64,000 nucleotides of DNA from assembly GCA_947589055.1 (NCBI GenBank), contig CANPZL010000002.1, forward strand, positions 1-64,000, in the 5' to 3' direction. A program made the position numbers and the translations under genes. Positions 36,323-45,824 of the stretch are shown here, one piece after another (within the stretch, counting starts at the first letter, position 1; each line of letters starts with the position of its first letter). The notes under the pieces were generated by a model. The model searched no databases. It had not been told where the DNA came from and saw only the letters and a program-made list of their open reading frames with translations. Origin of the DNA: an uncultured Lachnospiraceae bacterium (GTDB taxonomy: Bacteria; Bacillota; Clostridia; Lachnospirales; Lachnospiraceae).

Positions 36323-36823
36323 TTATTGTTGGTTTGCTTCTCCTTGCACATTGGCCATCTGCTTTTTATAGGATTTGATTAAAACGATCCCAATGACCAG
36401 AAATCCCGCGCCAAATACCAACAGCAGGATCATACAAACTACCGCCACGCCGGAAAACACTCCGCCAAGTGTGCCAAAAGTAGCTTCCTTTAGTTCCGGA
36501 ACCTGACATTCGGCCGGATCCGTATCATTGTAGTAAACCGTTATGGACGTTCCGACCGGATATTTGATGGCATGAACCATGGAAAAGTCTGCCTGATAAG
36601 TAACCCCATCTACTGTATATTCGATCGTGGTCGTATCATCTACCTCTATCACCTCACCCGTACAGGTAACTGTGGTCGGTTCATTTAAAAAGTCATCCTC
36701 TGCTGTGGAAATTAAGCGAAATCCTGTTCCCAGCACTCCAAAAACAAAACCATACAGCAAAGCTAAAAACAAAGAAAATCCACCAATAATAATTAAAATA
36801 ATACCAATTACTTTTTTATACAT
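36323..36823 (-). CDS. DUF3592-type membrane protein inside the glycolytic cluster
   Basis: 166 aa. One helix lies at about residues 5-28 and another at about 125-152, with a beta domain between them: VTCTGEVIEVDDTTTIEYTV, then YPVGTSITVYYNDTDPAECQ. This is the DUF3592 layout, of unknown function, with the beta domain outside the membrane. The start at 36823 has GAAAGGG upstream; the frame runs on to 36862 inside pgk. It lies 13 nt after pgk and 51 nt before tpiA, so it is co-transcribed with glycolytic genes. That placement is unusual. Confidence 0.75.
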   Translation of the reverse strand: MYKKVIGIILIIIGGFSLFLALLYGFVFGVLGTGFRLISTAEDDFLNEPTTVTCTGEVIEVDDTTTIEYTVDGVTYQADFSMVHAIKYPVGTSITVYYNDTDPAECQVPELKEATFGTLGGVFSGVAVVCMILLLVFGAGFLVIGIVLIKSYKKQMANVQGEANQQ

Positions 36824-36836
36824 AAGTGCCCTTTCA

Positions 36837-38042
36837 CTATTTATCATTTGCAGCCGCAACACCCGGAAGTTCTTTTCCTTCTAAGAATTCCAAAGAAGCA
36901 CCGCCACCGGTGGAAATATGGGTCATCTTATCCCCAAAGCCTAATTGATTAACTGCCGCAGCGGAATCACCACCGCCGATTATCGTTGTTGCATCTGTCT
37001 CTGCCAGTGCCTTTGCTACTGCTATCGTACCTGCCGCTAACGTAGGATTCTCAAATACCCCCATCGGCCCATTCCATACAACAGTCTTTGCAGACTTCAC
37101 AGCATCGGCAAACAGCTCAGCCGTCTTTGTTCCAATGTCTAATCCTTCCATGTCGGACGGAATCGCATCTGCCGAAACAACGGATACTTCTACCGGTCCG
37201 TCAATCGGATTCGGGAAATCAGCCGCAATCGTGGTATCTACCGGAAGCAGAAGTTTCTTGCCAAGCTTGTTCGCTTTCTCGATCATTTCCTTGCAATAAT
37301 CAATCTTGGAATCATCAACCAGAGATTTTCCAACCTCTTTTCCCTGTGCTTTTAAGAATGTATACGCCATACCGCCGCCGATGATCAACGTATCACACTT
37401 CTCCAACAGGTTAGAGATAACATTTAACTTATCCGCAACCTTTGCACCGCCAAGAATCGCTACAAACGGACGTACCGGATTTTCCACCGCATTTCCTAAG
37501 AAATCGATTTCCTTCTGCATTAAGTATCCTACTACTGCCGTGTCAACCAATGCGCTGACCCCGACATTTGAACAATGCGCCCGATGGGCAGTACCAAATG
37601 CATCATTTACAAATACATCGCAAAGGCTTGCCAGTTCCTTGCTGAACGCTTCTCCGTTCTTTGTTTCCTCTGCTCTATAACGGGTATTTTCCAGTAAAAC
37701 AATCTCCCCATCCTGCATTGCTTCAACTGCCGCCTTGGCATTCGGCCCTACTACTTCCGGATCCGCAGCAAAGGTTACTTTCTGTCCTAACAGTTCTGAT
37801 AACCGTACAGCTACAGGCGCCAAGGATAACTCCGGCTTCGGCTCTCCCTTCGGCTTTCCTAAATGGGAACAAAGAATAACCTTTCCTCCATCTGCCACTA
37901 ACTTTTTGATGGTAGGCAATGCAGCTACCAGACGATTCTCATCGGTAATCTTACCTTCCTTTAAAGGTACGTTAAAATCACAGCGTACCAGCACACGTTT
38001 TCCTTTTACATTGATATCATCGACTGACTTTTTGTTTAGCAT
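36837..38042 (-). CDS. pgk: Phosphoglycerate kinase
   Basis: 401 aa. Pgk makes ATP and 3-phosphoglycerate from 1,3-bisphosphoglycerate. Family motifs: [70 protein letters not shown], and the nucleotide loop [14 protein letters not shown]. The ATG at 38042 has AAAGGAG 8 nt upstream. A strong terminator separates it from gapA, so it may have its own promoter or rely on partial read-through. Confidence 0.98.
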   Translation of the reverse strand: MLNKKSVDDINVKGKRVLVRCDFNVPLKEGKITDENRLVAALPTIKKLVADGGKVILCSHLGKPKGEPKPELSLAPVAVRLSELLGQKVTFAADPEVVGPNAKAAVEAMQDGEIVLLENTRYRAEETKNGEAFSKELASLCDVFVNDAFGTAHRAHCSNVGVSALVDTAVVGYLMQKEIDFLGNAVENPVRPFVAILGGAKVADKLNVISNLLEKCDTLIIGGGMAYTFLKAQGKEVGKSLVDDSKIDYCKEMIEKANKLGKKLLLPVDTTIAADFPNPIDGPVEVSVVSADAIPSDMEGLDIGTKTAELFADAVKSAKTVVWNGPMGVFENPTLAAGTIAVAKALAETDATTIIGGGDSAAAVNQLGFGDKMTHISTGGGASLEFLEGKELPGVAAANDK

Positions 38043-38152
38043 TCTTTTGCTCCTTTCACACATTTCTTTTCATTTTCCACCCAATACACTGATCTATGTG
38101 TTATCGGGTCTGTTTCAAAAGAATCCTTTTTGTTTCTCCTGAAACGAATAAA

Positions 38153-38182
38153 AGGGCCCGGTCCAAAAGACCGGACCCTAAA
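38153..38182 (-). terminator. Terminator of gapA
   Basis: On the minus strand AGGG-T-CCGGTC pairs with GACCGG-G-CCCT around a 5-nt loop, then TTTTATTC. Confidence 0.8.
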
Positions 38183-38207
38183 GGTCAAATACAGATTGGA
38201 ATTAGAA

Positions 38208-39230
38208 TTAGCCTAATTCTGCGAAGTACTTAATGGTACGAACCATCTGGCTGGTGTAAGAATTCTCATTATCATACCATGAAACAACCTGTACCTCGTA
38301 TAAATCATCCGAAATCTGAGCTACCATAGTCTGTGTAGCATCAAATAAGGAACCGTATCTCATACCAATAATATCAGAAGATACGATCTGCTCTTCGTTG
38401 TAACCAAAGGATTCAGAAGCGGCTGCCTTCATTGCGGCATTGATACCGTCTTTTGTTAAGCCTGCCTTCTTAACCACTGCTGTCAGGATCGTAGTAGACC
38501 CGGTCGGAACCGGAACACGCTGTGCGGAACCGATCAATTTTCCGTTCAATTCCGGAATAACCAGACCGATTGCCTTAGCAGCACCGGTAGAGTTCGGAAC
38601 GATGTTCACTGCTGCTGCACGGGCTCTTCTTAAGTCGCCCTTTCTATGCGGACCGTCCAATACCATCTGATCACCGGTATATGCATGGATGGTAGCCATG
38701 ATACCAGACTGGATCGGTGCATAATCATTTAATGCCTTTGCCATAGGAGCCAAGCAGTTCGTGGTACAAGAAGCTGCAGAAATAATCTTGTCATCCGTTG
38801 TTAAAGTCTTCTCATTTACACTGTAAACAATGGTCTTTAAGTCATTACCAGCCGGAGCGGAAATAACAACCTTCTTAGCACCTGCGTCAATATGTGCCTG
38901 TGATTTTGCCTTTGATACATAGAAACCGGTACACTCTAATACAACATCAACGTCCAGCTCACCCCAAGGAAGCTCTGCTGCATTTGCCATTGCATAAATC
39001 TTTAAGGTCTTGCCGCACACGGTAATCGTACCAGCCTCATCATCCGCTGACACCTGATCTGCATACTGATACTTGCCCTGAGATGAATCATACTTTAATA
39101 AGTGTGCTAACATTGAAGGCTTTGTCAAGTCGTTGATCGCAACAACTTCGTATCCTTCTGCATCAAACATCTGTCTGAATGCAAGACGACCAATCCGTCC
39201 AAATCCATTAATCGCAACTTTTACTGCCAT
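38208..39230 (-). CDS. gapA: Glyceraldehyde 3-phosphate dehydrogenase, type I
   Basis: 340 aa. GapA oxidises and phosphorylates glyceraldehyde 3-phosphate with NAD+. The NAD motif [14 protein letters not shown] is at the N-terminus, the catalytic Cys155 is in [17 protein letters not shown], and NWYDNE-type [16 protein letters not shown] is at the end. Acidic Asp34 in AINDLT fits NAD preference. CAGGAGGAA lies before the ATG. It has a promoter at 39404-39432 and an unusually structured leader of about 165 nt. Confidence 0.98.
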   Translation of the reverse strand: MAVKVAINGFGRIGRLAFRQMFDAEGYEVVAINDLTKPSMLAHLLKYDSSQGKYQYADQVSADDEAGTITVCGKTLKIYAMANAAELPWGELDVDVVLECTGFYVSKAKSQAHIDAGAKKVVISAPAGNDLKTIVYSVNEKTLTTDDKIISAASCTTNCLAPMAKALNDYAPIQSGIMATIHAYTGDQMVLDGPHRKGDLRRARAAAVNIVPNSTGAAKAIGLVIPELNGKLIGSAQRVPVPTGSTTILTAVVKKAGLTKDGINAAMKAAASESFGYNEEQIVSSDIIGMRYGSLFDATQTMVAQISDDLYEVQVVSWYDNENSYTSQMVRTIKYFAELG

Positions 39231-39293
39231 TTAAAATTCCTCCTGTATAGTGATATTAATTTTATAATACACCGTCTTACGGCGGCTATTAAT

Positions 39294-39330
39294 CCTTGTC
39301 ACCAACCATAGGTTGCTGACCTACGCACGC
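39294..39330 (-). repeat. Direct repeat A in the gapA leader, forms a hairpin
   Basis: 37 nt, identical to repeat B at 35 positions. The core 39298-39320 folds as GTCA-x-CAACC / GGTTG-x-TGAC with a 3-nt loop and one mismatched pair. Its right end (GCACGC, 39325-39330) also pairs with GCGTGC at 39335-39340. Confidence 0.85.
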
Positions 39331-39351
39331 ATCAGCGTGCTTCCTTATTTC

Positions 39352-39388
39352 CCTTGTCACCAACCGTAGGTTGCTGACCTGCGCACGC
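39352..39388 (-). repeat. Direct repeat B in the gapA leader, forms a hairpin
   Basis: 37 nt, 35 matching repeat A 58 nt away. One of the two changes is in the 3-nt loop, so the hairpin (39356-39378) is kept exactly. Confidence 0.85.
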
Positions 39389-39403
39389 TTAAAACTCATT
39401 CAT

Positions 39404-39432
39404 ATTGTACTGTCTTTTTCCAAAAATTTCAA
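39404..39432 (-). promoter_or_regulatory. Promoter of gapA
   Basis: On the minus strand TTGAAA (39427-39432), a 17-nt spacer and TACAAT (39404-39409). Transcription would start near 39397, so both repeats are in the RNA leader. Confidence 0.7.
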
Positions 39433-39502
39433 GCCTATTTTAAGAAAAAGTAAGAACTATCCGTCGACAGCATTAGCATATGTTTTTTTCCGCATTTTAT
39501 GC

Positions 39503-39508
39503 TATACT
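39503..39508 (+). promoter_or_regulatory. Extended -10 promoter of the PHP phosphatase gene
   Basis: TGCTATACT on the plus strand (TATACT at 39503-39508) lies about 30 nt before the ATG, leaving a short leader with TAGGAGGG. Confidence 0.5.
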
Positions 39509-39538
39509 GGTGCTATATCGTTGTTAGGAGGGATTTTC

Positions 39539-40354
39539 ATGATAATCGCCGATTGCCACCTGCATTCTGAGTTTTCCAGTGATTCCCATGCCCGGATCGC
39601 CGATCTGCTTCATCAGGCGGTACAAAAAGGAATGCACTGCTTCTATCTGACCGACCATCATGATATAGACTTCCCGCCGGAAGCCGCCGGCGGACTGGAC
39701 TTCCAACTGGATACTTCCCGTTATCTGGATTGTCTTTCCGACTTAAAGGAACAGTACCGGGGACAGATTGAGATCAGAACCGGAGTAGAGTTAGGTCTGA
39801 TGAGCCATATTTCTGATCGATTAAAGGCATATACCACCCGATATTCGTTTGATTTTATTATCGGCTCTTCCCATCTGGTAGACGGCATGGATCCTTATTA
39901 TCCTGAATATTATAAGGGACGAAGCCAGACAGAGGCATACCGGGCATATTTTGCTTCCATCTATGAAAATATCCAAGCGTTTCAAGACTATGACGTTTAT
40001 GGACATTTAGATTATGTAGTTCGATATGGCCCTACCAAAAACAGCAACTGGAATTTTGCCGACTATGCTGATTTATTTGAACAGATACTCAAAACACTCA
40101 TTGCACAGGGAAAAGGGATTGAACTCAATACAGCCGGATTATATAAGGGGCTTGGCTATCCCCACCCCCACAGAGATATTTTGAACCGCTACAAAGAGCT
40201 GGGCGGTGAAATCATTACCATTGGAAGCGACGCTCACAGTCCGGAATATCTGGGATATGGTTTCGGACTGGCGGAAGAACTTTTGCTTGACTGCGGTTTC
40301 CGTTATTATACCCTGTTCCATGATCGAAAACCGGAATTTCTCCCGTTAGGCTGA
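39539..40354 (+). CDS. PHP-domain phosphatase, histidinol-phosphatase (HisJ/HisK) type
   Basis: 271 aa. The polymerase-and-histidinol-phosphatase fold binds three metals. Ligand motifs are ADCHLHSEFSSDSHA, LTDHHDIDFP, IIGSSHLVDG, VYGHLDYVVRYG and TIGSDAHSPEYLGYGF. This set and the length fit HisJ-type histidinol-phosphatase, the penultimate step of histidine synthesis. Other phosphoesterase substrates are possible in this superfamily. AGGAGGG lies 7 nt before the ATG at 39539; the frame runs on upstream without a site. hisH and hisF are also orphans in this window. Confidence 0.85.
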   Translation: MIIADCHLHSEFSSDSHARIADLLHQAVQKGMHCFYLTDHHDIDFPPEAAGGLDFQLDTSRYLDCLSDLKEQYRGQIEIRTGVELGLMSHISDRLKAYTTRYSFDFIIGSSHLVDGMDPYYPEYYKGRSQTEAYRAYFASIYENIQAFQDYDVYGHLDYVVRYGPTKNSNWNFADYADLFEQILKTLIAQGKGIELNTAGLYKGLGYPHPHRDILNRYKELGGEIITIGSDAHSPEYLGYGFGLAEELLLDCGFRYYTLFHDRKPEFLPLG

Positions 40355-40389
40355 TATTTATGGAAACTTTTATTCCACCGGCAAAAACA

Positions 40390-40442
40390 GGAACCGGCCT
40401 CCCGTACACCAGATCATAGATTCAAGTGTCGGAGACGGTTCC
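40390..40442 (-). terminator. Terminator downstream of the nifS-type gene
   Basis: GGAACCG and CTCC arms pair with CGGTTCC and GGAG across a long loop; on the minus strand TGTTTTTG follows. It may also serve the PHP gene converging from the left. Confidence 0.55.
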
Positions 40443-40503
40443 TTTGCCTCCGAAACCATTTCCTTTCATTGATTTAATTGGAAGGGTCCCTTTGTTCCCA
40501 ATC

Positions 40504-41709
40504 CTATTTCAGTGTTCCGTCTTCATCAGGAGTCTTTTCCTGCTTTTGATAATCCTCATATTCCGGGGATTCTTTCCGCAGTTCTTCAATAACGATCTTC
40601 AATACGTCCACCGCATGATCCGCCTCCTCCAGAGTATTTTCTTCTCCCAATGTCAGCCGCAGGACACCGTTTTTATATTCCCCAGGCACACCCAGAGCTT
40701 CGATCACATGCGAGGGAGCCGTAGAGCTGGAATTGCAGGCTGACCCGCCGGAAGCCCAGATGTGTTCCATATCCAGCATAATCAAAAGCGATTCACTGTT
40801 AATAAAACGGAACGCAACATTTATATTATTCGGCAGCCGATACCATCGGTGTCCATTTAATCTGGTAAACGGGATTTCTTCTGTAATCCGCTGTATCATA
40901 TAATCCCGTAAGAAGGTTTCCCGTTTTCTCCTTTCTTCCATCGTCTGCACCGCCAGCTCTAAGGCTTTTCCCATTCCGACGATTCCAGGTACATTTTCCG
41001 TACCTGCCCGTAATCCCCGTTCCTGACCGCCGCCTTCCAAAAGACTGCGCAAGGGGATTCCCTTTCTGGCATAAAGAAAGCCTACCCCTTTAGGGCCTCC
41101 GAATTTGTGAGCGCTGGCGCTTAGCAGATCAATCTGTTCCTTTCGTACATCGATTGGCACCTGACCGCAGGCCTGAACCGCATCCGTATGAAACGGGATC
41201 CCATATGTCCGTGCAAGCATACCAATCTCCGTTATCGGCTGCAGCGTCCCGATTTCATTGTTCGCATACATGATCGAAATAAGAGAAGTATTTCTGCGAA
41301 TTGCTCTCTTCAGATCATTTATACGGATCCGCCCTCGTTTGTCAACCGGCAGATAAGTAACAGGGATACCGCTTTGTTCCAATCGCTTACAGGTGTGGAA
41401 AATAGCGTGATGCTCGATGGATGAAGTGATGATATGTCCCGGAATTCTCCCGTTTTTTCTTCCCAGAGCATTTAGTGCCCAATTATCCGATTCCGTTCCG
41501 CCGGAAGTAAAATAGATTTCCTCCGGCTCCGCACCGATTGCTCCGGCAATCCCTTCCCGTATTTCTTCAATTTTCTTTCGCACCTCCTGACTGCTCTGGT
41601 ACACACTGGAGGGATTATAGTATTCCTCTGTCAAATAAGGACGCATAGCCTCCGCCACCTCCGGCTTGACCGGTGTGGTAGCTGCATGATCCAGATAGAT
41701 TCCCGACAT
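40504..41709 (-). CDS. Cysteine desulfurase, NifS/IscS class I
   Basis: 401 aa PLP enzyme. It takes sulfur from cysteine for Fe-S clusters and tRNA thiolation. PLP Lys202 lies in SASAHKFGGPKGVGF, substrate-binding RAGTENVPGIVG follows, and the persulfide Cys325 is in ASGGSACNSSST on a mobile loop of class-I type. The N-terminus is IYLDHAATTPVKPEV. No thiI, mnmA or iscU is adjacent. It is divergent from the SpoVB-like gene with 86 nt between them. Confidence 0.95.
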   Translation of the reverse strand: MSGIYLDHAATTPVKPEVAEAMRPYLTEEYYNPSSVYQSSQEVRKKIEEIREGIAGAIGAEPEEIYFTSGGTESDNWALNALGRKNGRIPGHIITSSIEHHAIFHTCKRLEQSGIPVTYLPVDKRGRIRINDLKRAIRRNTSLISIMYANNEIGTLQPITEIGMLARTYGIPFHTDAVQACGQVPIDVRKEQIDLLSASAHKFGGPKGVGFLYARKGIPLRSLLEGGGQERGLRAGTENVPGIVGMGKALELAVQTMEERRKRETFLRDYMIQRITEEIPFTRLNGHRWYRLPNNINVAFRFINSESLLIMLDMEHIWASGGSACNSSSTAPSHVIEALGVPGEYKNGVLRLTLGEENTLEEADHAVDVLKIVIEELRKESPEYEDYQKQEKTPDEDGTLK

Positions 41710-41795
41710 GGTTTTTTCAACTCCTAACCTTGTTTCTTGTCATGATTTTATGAAACCCCCATATAATGAAAATAAGAACCGTTTAAGGCTGTTCT

Positions 41796-43145
41796 ATGAC
41801 TTCTTCTGTTAAGAACTCCATTATCAAAGGCACCTTTATTCTTACCGTTGCTGGGATCCTATCCCGCTTTTTAGGGTTCTATAATAGGATATTCCTGACT
41901 AACCTGTTCGGTGCCAGAGAACTTGGCATCTACCAGATGATCTTCCCGGTTTATATGGTTATATTCAGCTTCTGCTGTCAGGGAATCCAGACTGCCCTGA
42001 CCCGTCAGGTTGCCCGTCCGGATTTCCAATCCGAACATTCCCGAAGCTGTCTTCTTCGGTATGCCCTTACCTTGTCCGTAATCTTATCCCTTTTATGCAG
42101 CCTCCTTATGTTTTTTTTCGCAGACTGGGTCAGCTATCAGCTCCTGCATTCCATTGAATGTGCCGATTGCCTGCGGATCCTGTCTCTTGCCTTTCCCTTT
42201 GTATCGGTAAAGGGCTGTATCACCGGTTATTATATCGGACTGCAAAAATCCGGTGTCACTGCATGGAGCCAGCTAATCGAACAGGTTGCCAAGATCGGAG
42301 GCGTTTATCTTCTTGCAACCTTTGTCCTTACCGGTGAGCCCAAGGCATATTTCGGGGTATATGGAGTGGTGATTGGTGAAATGGTATCCTGTCTATGGAT
42401 GGTATTTTCCTATCTTCATTCCCGTATCCGGGAACCCATTCCACCCTCCGGCTGCCAGCCCCGCTCTCTCTATGGAAGGGAGCTGCTTCGGGATTCCCTT
42501 CCTCTGACAGCGAACCGGCTTTCCTTAACTGCCTTGCAAAGTTTGGAAGCAATTCTGATCCCACATATGCTGAACCTGTATTTTCAAAACGGGGATGCCT
42601 CCCTTGCCCTCTACGGGACTTTGACGGGTATGGTGCTTCCCTGCATCATGTTCCCTACTACGATCACCATCTCCCTTTCCACCATGCTGCTCCCCGCCAT
42701 TTCTGCGGAATACAGCAGTGAAAACCTGAGCAGTATTCGTCGAATGATCAAAAAAAGCATCTGGTTTTGCCTTTTGATCGGTTTTGCAAGCACTGCCTAT
42801 CTTCTCCTGTTTGGAAAATGGACCGGTCAATTCCTGTTTGGAAGTGAAACAGCCGGTGAACTGTTGTTTCAATTTGCACTGCTTTGTCCCTTTATCTATC
42901 TGTCCTCCTGCCTTGCCAGTATCATTAACGGTATGGGGAAAGCCGCTTTGAATCTTCTGTTTTCCATTCTTGGAATCGGAATTCGTATTGGATTTATACT
43001 ATGGCTGGTTCCTAATATCGGCTTAAAGGGGTATATGTGGGGCATGATGCTCAGCTATCTGATCCAAACCGGACTGTTAGCCTTCCATATCAGTCGCAGT
43101 GTTTCGCAGGATTCGTCGCCTTCAAAGGAATCAGTAACTGCTTAG
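41796..43145 (+). CDS. SpoVB-like polysaccharide/lipid flippase (MVF/MATE superfamily)
   Basis: 449 aa with about 14 membrane helices. The N-terminus KGTFILTVAGILSRFLGFYN and RELGIYQMIFPVYMV match the SpoVB branch of the oligosaccharide flippase superfamily, linked to spore cortex or wall precursor export in Bacillus. It could also be a MurJ-type lipid II flippase; the SpoVB reading fits better. A TATAAT lies about 30 nt upstream. It is a single plus-strand gene between nifS and the ABC cluster. Confidence 0.85.
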   Translation: MTSSVKNSIIKGTFILTVAGILSRFLGFYNRIFLTNLFGARELGIYQMIFPVYMVIFSFCCQGIQTALTRQVARPDFQSEHSRSCLLRYALTLSVILSLLCSLLMFFFADWVSYQLLHSIECADCLRILSLAFPFVSVKGCITGYYIGLQKSGVTAWSQLIEQVAKIGGVYLLATFVLTGEPKAYFGVYGVVIGEMVSCLWMVFSYLHSRIREPIPPSGCQPRSLYGRELLRDSLPLTANRLSLTALQSLEAILIPHMLNLYFQNGDASLALYGTLTGMVLPCIMFPTTITISLSTMLLPAISAEYSSENLSSIRRMIKKSIWFCLLIGFASTAYLLLFGKWTGQFLFGSETAGELLFQFALLCPFIYLSSCLASIINGMGKAALNLLFSILGIGIRIGFILWLVPNIGLKGYMWGMMLSYLIQTGLLAFHISRSVSQDSSPSKESVTA

Positions 43146-43164
43146 TCTTATTATCAGAAAAAAA

Positions 43165-43198
43165 CAGAGCATATGGCTTTAATGGGCCATATGCTCTG
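43165..43198 (-). terminator. Terminator of the GldA/F/G-like operon
   Basis: CAGAGCATATGGC pairs perfectly with its complement (13 bp) around an 8-nt loop; seven T follow on the minus strand. Confidence 0.85.
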
Positions 43199-43220
43199 CT
43201 TTGCGATTGAACAGATCGCT

Positions 43221-44936
43221 TCATACATCTGTTTCATTCGTTTCCGTATCTTCCTGTATTTCTTCCTGCCGATTCTCTGTCTCCTTTTCCTCTTTCATCG
43301 CTTCCTCTATCGCCGGCTGGATATTATCTTCTTTGCTGCGCTGCATGGTCTGCGAACGCTTCCGTCTGTGAAGCACGATCATCACTCCACATACGATAAT
43401 CAAAACCGGGATCCCTATGATGGCAATTCCACTGATAACCGTTACTTCCCTTGAAGAAAATACATTGCCTCCATCCGAAATCTCTTTGCCACGAATGGAA
43501 ATCTTATCCGCATCGCCAACCAGATAATCCAGTCCGTTTATAAAGAAATCACCGTTATTGCCGGTCGTAATCTCATTCGCCTCGTCTGCAAGCACATTTG
43601 AGGACGCCAGTACAAAAATGCTCCCACCGTTTTCCTTCTTAGAAACTGCCGACAGATAAAACGGACCTACAATATCCTCGTCCTCCCGTGATACGGATTC
43701 TGAATAGACGTCAACCTTCGAAAAGGCATAATCCGAGGTTTCCAGAATACCCGTGACCGCATATCCGGACTTTTCCTTTAATAACAACCCCTTTGAGATT
43801 GGAATCAAGACCGCCATTCTCGCTTCATACATATCATGAGTGATTTCCGTATCCAGCACATTTGGCAGCAGATAGGTAGGAGTCGCCGAATCCGAGCTTC
43901 CGCCATAGATCATATTGATATTCTGTTCCATGACGATACCGTCCGCTACCGTAATCCCGTAATCCGCCATCAGATCTTCAAGATTTGATAATGCGGCGGC
44001 AGGTTCCATAATATAATAGATATTTCCTCCCTGATCCAGATACTTCCGCAGCTTATCGCAATCCTCTTTTGAAAAATCCGTTGTTGGGGCATGAATCAGA
44101 ACAATATCCGCATCTTCCGGTATCTCATCTAAGTTTAAGAGCTGCAGATCCTCCAATGAAAAATTATCCCGGAGAATACCGGTCTGAATGGTGGCAGGCA
44201 GGGATAACTCATTATGTCCGGTGGTTTGATAGATAACCGAAGTCTCACCGTCATTTAAGGTGTTAATGGCGGCGGTTATCAATGGTTCAAACTCCAAAAC
44301 CGCCGTATAAGTGCCATCTGTACGGGCTTCCGTTTTATAATACTCTTCTGCGTCCAGATAAATGCCTTCGTCCCCACAGACTACAATCAGGCTGTCCGGA
44401 TTTACTTCCGTTGAAGTACTGACATATTCATAGGGAAAACTCGGATACAGGGTCAAATCCCGGTATGCGATCTGAATATGACTGCTTTCCTTTTCATACT
44501 GCTTTAATATCTGCTGATAACCAATGGGAAAGCCTTCTTGGGAATCCAGCACATAAATGGTTATATCCTGCTCTAACCCGTTTATGATACTTTTACTCTG
44601 GTCGGAAATGGTATAGATCTTTTCCTGAGACAGATCCCATGAAATCTGTAACCGTTCCAGTAATACATTCAACAACACTCCAAAAGCCAGCACAGCTACT
44701 ACCAGTATGGCAGAACGGATTCCAATCTTTACTCTCGGATTCTTCGATTCTTCCTCGTTAGCAGTTCCCGCCTCCGATTCTTTCTCTTCCGCTGATTCCG
44801 CCTCTGGTTTTTCCGTTTCTATAGTTTCCATTTTCTCCGGATTGATGTATTCTTCCTGTAATACCCCGGTTTGACTTATAACTTCCTCGGATCGGATTTC
44901 CTTTTTCTTTTTACTGTCTTTCTTATCCTTTTTCAT
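43221..44936 (-). CDS. GldG-like ABC-system auxiliary membrane protein
   Basis: 571 aa. A charged N-terminal region of about 70 residues precedes a membrane helix (about 75-95, SAILVVAVLAFGVLLNVLLE). A large outside part follows with YTISDQSKSIINGLEQDITI and the glutamine-amidotransferase-like fold HNELSLPATIQTGI and VLIHAPTTDFSKEDCDKLRK, ending in a helix at about 505-527 (IAIIGIPVLIIVCGVMIVLH) and an acidic tail. This is the ABC_transp_aux (GldG) layout. The ATG at 44936 has AGGAGG; the frame begins 9 nt earlier. It is the third gene after the ATPase and permease. Function in Firmicutes is unknown. Confidence 0.85.
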   Translation of the reverse strand: MKKDKKDSKKKKEIRSEEVISQTGVLQEEYINPEKMETIETEKPEAESAEEKESEAGTANEEESKNPRVKIGIRSAILVVAVLAFGVLLNVLLERLQISWDLSQEKIYTISDQSKSIINGLEQDITIYVLDSQEGFPIGYQQILKQYEKESSHIQIAYRDLTLYPSFPYEYVSTSTEVNPDSLIVVCGDEGIYLDAEEYYKTEARTDGTYTAVLEFEPLITAAINTLNDGETSVIYQTTGHNELSLPATIQTGILRDNFSLEDLQLLNLDEIPEDADIVLIHAPTTDFSKEDCDKLRKYLDQGGNIYYIMEPAAALSNLEDLMADYGITVADGIVMEQNINMIYGGSSDSATPTYLLPNVLDTEITHDMYEARMAVLIPISKGLLLKEKSGYAVTGILETSDYAFSKVDVYSESVSREDEDIVGPFYLSAVSKKENGGSIFVLASSNVLADEANEITTGNNGDFFINGLDYLVGDADKISIRGKEISDGGNVFSSREVTVISGIAIIGIPVLIIVCGVMIVLHRRKRSQTMQRSKEDNIQPAIEEAMKEEKETENRQEEIQEDTETNETDV

Positions 44937-44948
44937 CGGAAACACCTC

Positions 44949-45824
44949 CTATCGCCATCTGCGTCGTTCCACTGCCTGCGTTGCCAGAAACAAACAAAGT
45001 CCTGCTACCGTTAGCAGATACACGATGGAAGAGAGATTTAACATTCCGTTTAGGAACTCTTCATATCGCTTTTCAATGGAAATCCAGTTCAAACAGGTCG
45101 TCAATCCATATGCAAACCAATCCGTTTTCCAGAAATAACACCCAACCGTGATTGCCGCTCCGACTAGAAGCGTTACCGCCGAAATCCAAAGTTTCCTAGT
45201 ATCAAAGTAAAACAACAATGCGATCCCAATGATGATAATTCCAAAGAAAATGAAAGTTGGCACGGTTCCGTCGGGCAATAAAGATACCAGACTGCTGAAA
45301 AATAAAACCAGAATACCGGTAACAGCACTGATGATTCCGGCAACCACCGGTTCCTCCGTCAGACTGGAAATCATGGTTCCGATCGCCATCATACAGGCGG
45401 AATACAGGAACATACCTACATAACCGCTGACGGTATTTGCGATCGGAAGGGTTCCGTTACAGGCAATCACCACCGGAAAGACAGTAATGACTGCCAACCC
45501 TGCCATAAAGACAGTGAGACAAGCCAGATACTTCCCCAGCACGATTTCCCATACAGAAACCGGTGCCGTTAGCAGCAGCTGATCCGTCTTATGCTTCTTT
45601 TCTTCAGCGAACAGCCGCATCGTAAGGATCGGGATCACAATTCCATATAAAAATAGCATATAAAAGCTATTGCTCAACACATAACCGGCAAAATCACTAT
45701 ACCCGTACAAAATATTGGTAATTGAAAAGAAAATGCCTGTAATGCAGACAAACAAAGCCAGAAATACATACGCCTGCATGGAGGTAAAATACGCCTTTAG
45801 CTCCCGCTTATAAATCGCAATCAT
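44949..45824 (-). CDS. GldF-like ABC-2 permease
   Basis: 291 aa with six membrane helices and the ABC-2 pattern: IYKRELKAYFTSMQAYVFLA at the N-terminus, LTMRLFAEEKKHKTDQLLLT in the first inside loop and TAPVSVWEIVLGKYLACL. It overlaps the ATPase gene by 4 nt and lies 12 nt before the GldG-like gene. The three-gene order ATPase-permease-auxiliary is that of GldAFG. Cargo is unknown. Confidence 0.9.
   Translation of the reverse strand: MIAIYKRELKAYFTSMQAYVFLALFVCITGIFFSITNILYGYSDFAGYVLSNSFYMLFLYGIVIPILTMRLFAEEKKHKTDQLLLTAPVSVWEIVLGKYLACLTVFMAGLAVITVFPVVIACNGTLPIANTVSGYVGMFLYSACMMAIGTMISSLTEEPVVAGIISAVTGILVLFFSSLVSLLPDGTVPTFIFFGIIIIGIALLFYFDTRKLWISAVTLLVGAAITVGCYFWKTDWFAYGLTTCLNWISIEKRYEEFLNGMLNLSSIVYLLTVAGLCLFLATQAVERRRWR

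Larger units (their letters stand above)
39231..39538. other. Divergent region between gapA and the PHP phosphatase gene
   Basis: 308 nt without a protein gene. It holds the gapA promoter and leader (with two 37-nt direct repeats, each a hairpin, and a third small hairpin) and the plus-strand promoter of the PHP gene. Confidence 0.8.

Noticed and set aside
39294-39388. Two direct repeats could look like the start of a CRISPR array
   Set aside because: Only two copies, each a perfect hairpin inside the gapA leader, no further repeats and no cas genes in the window.
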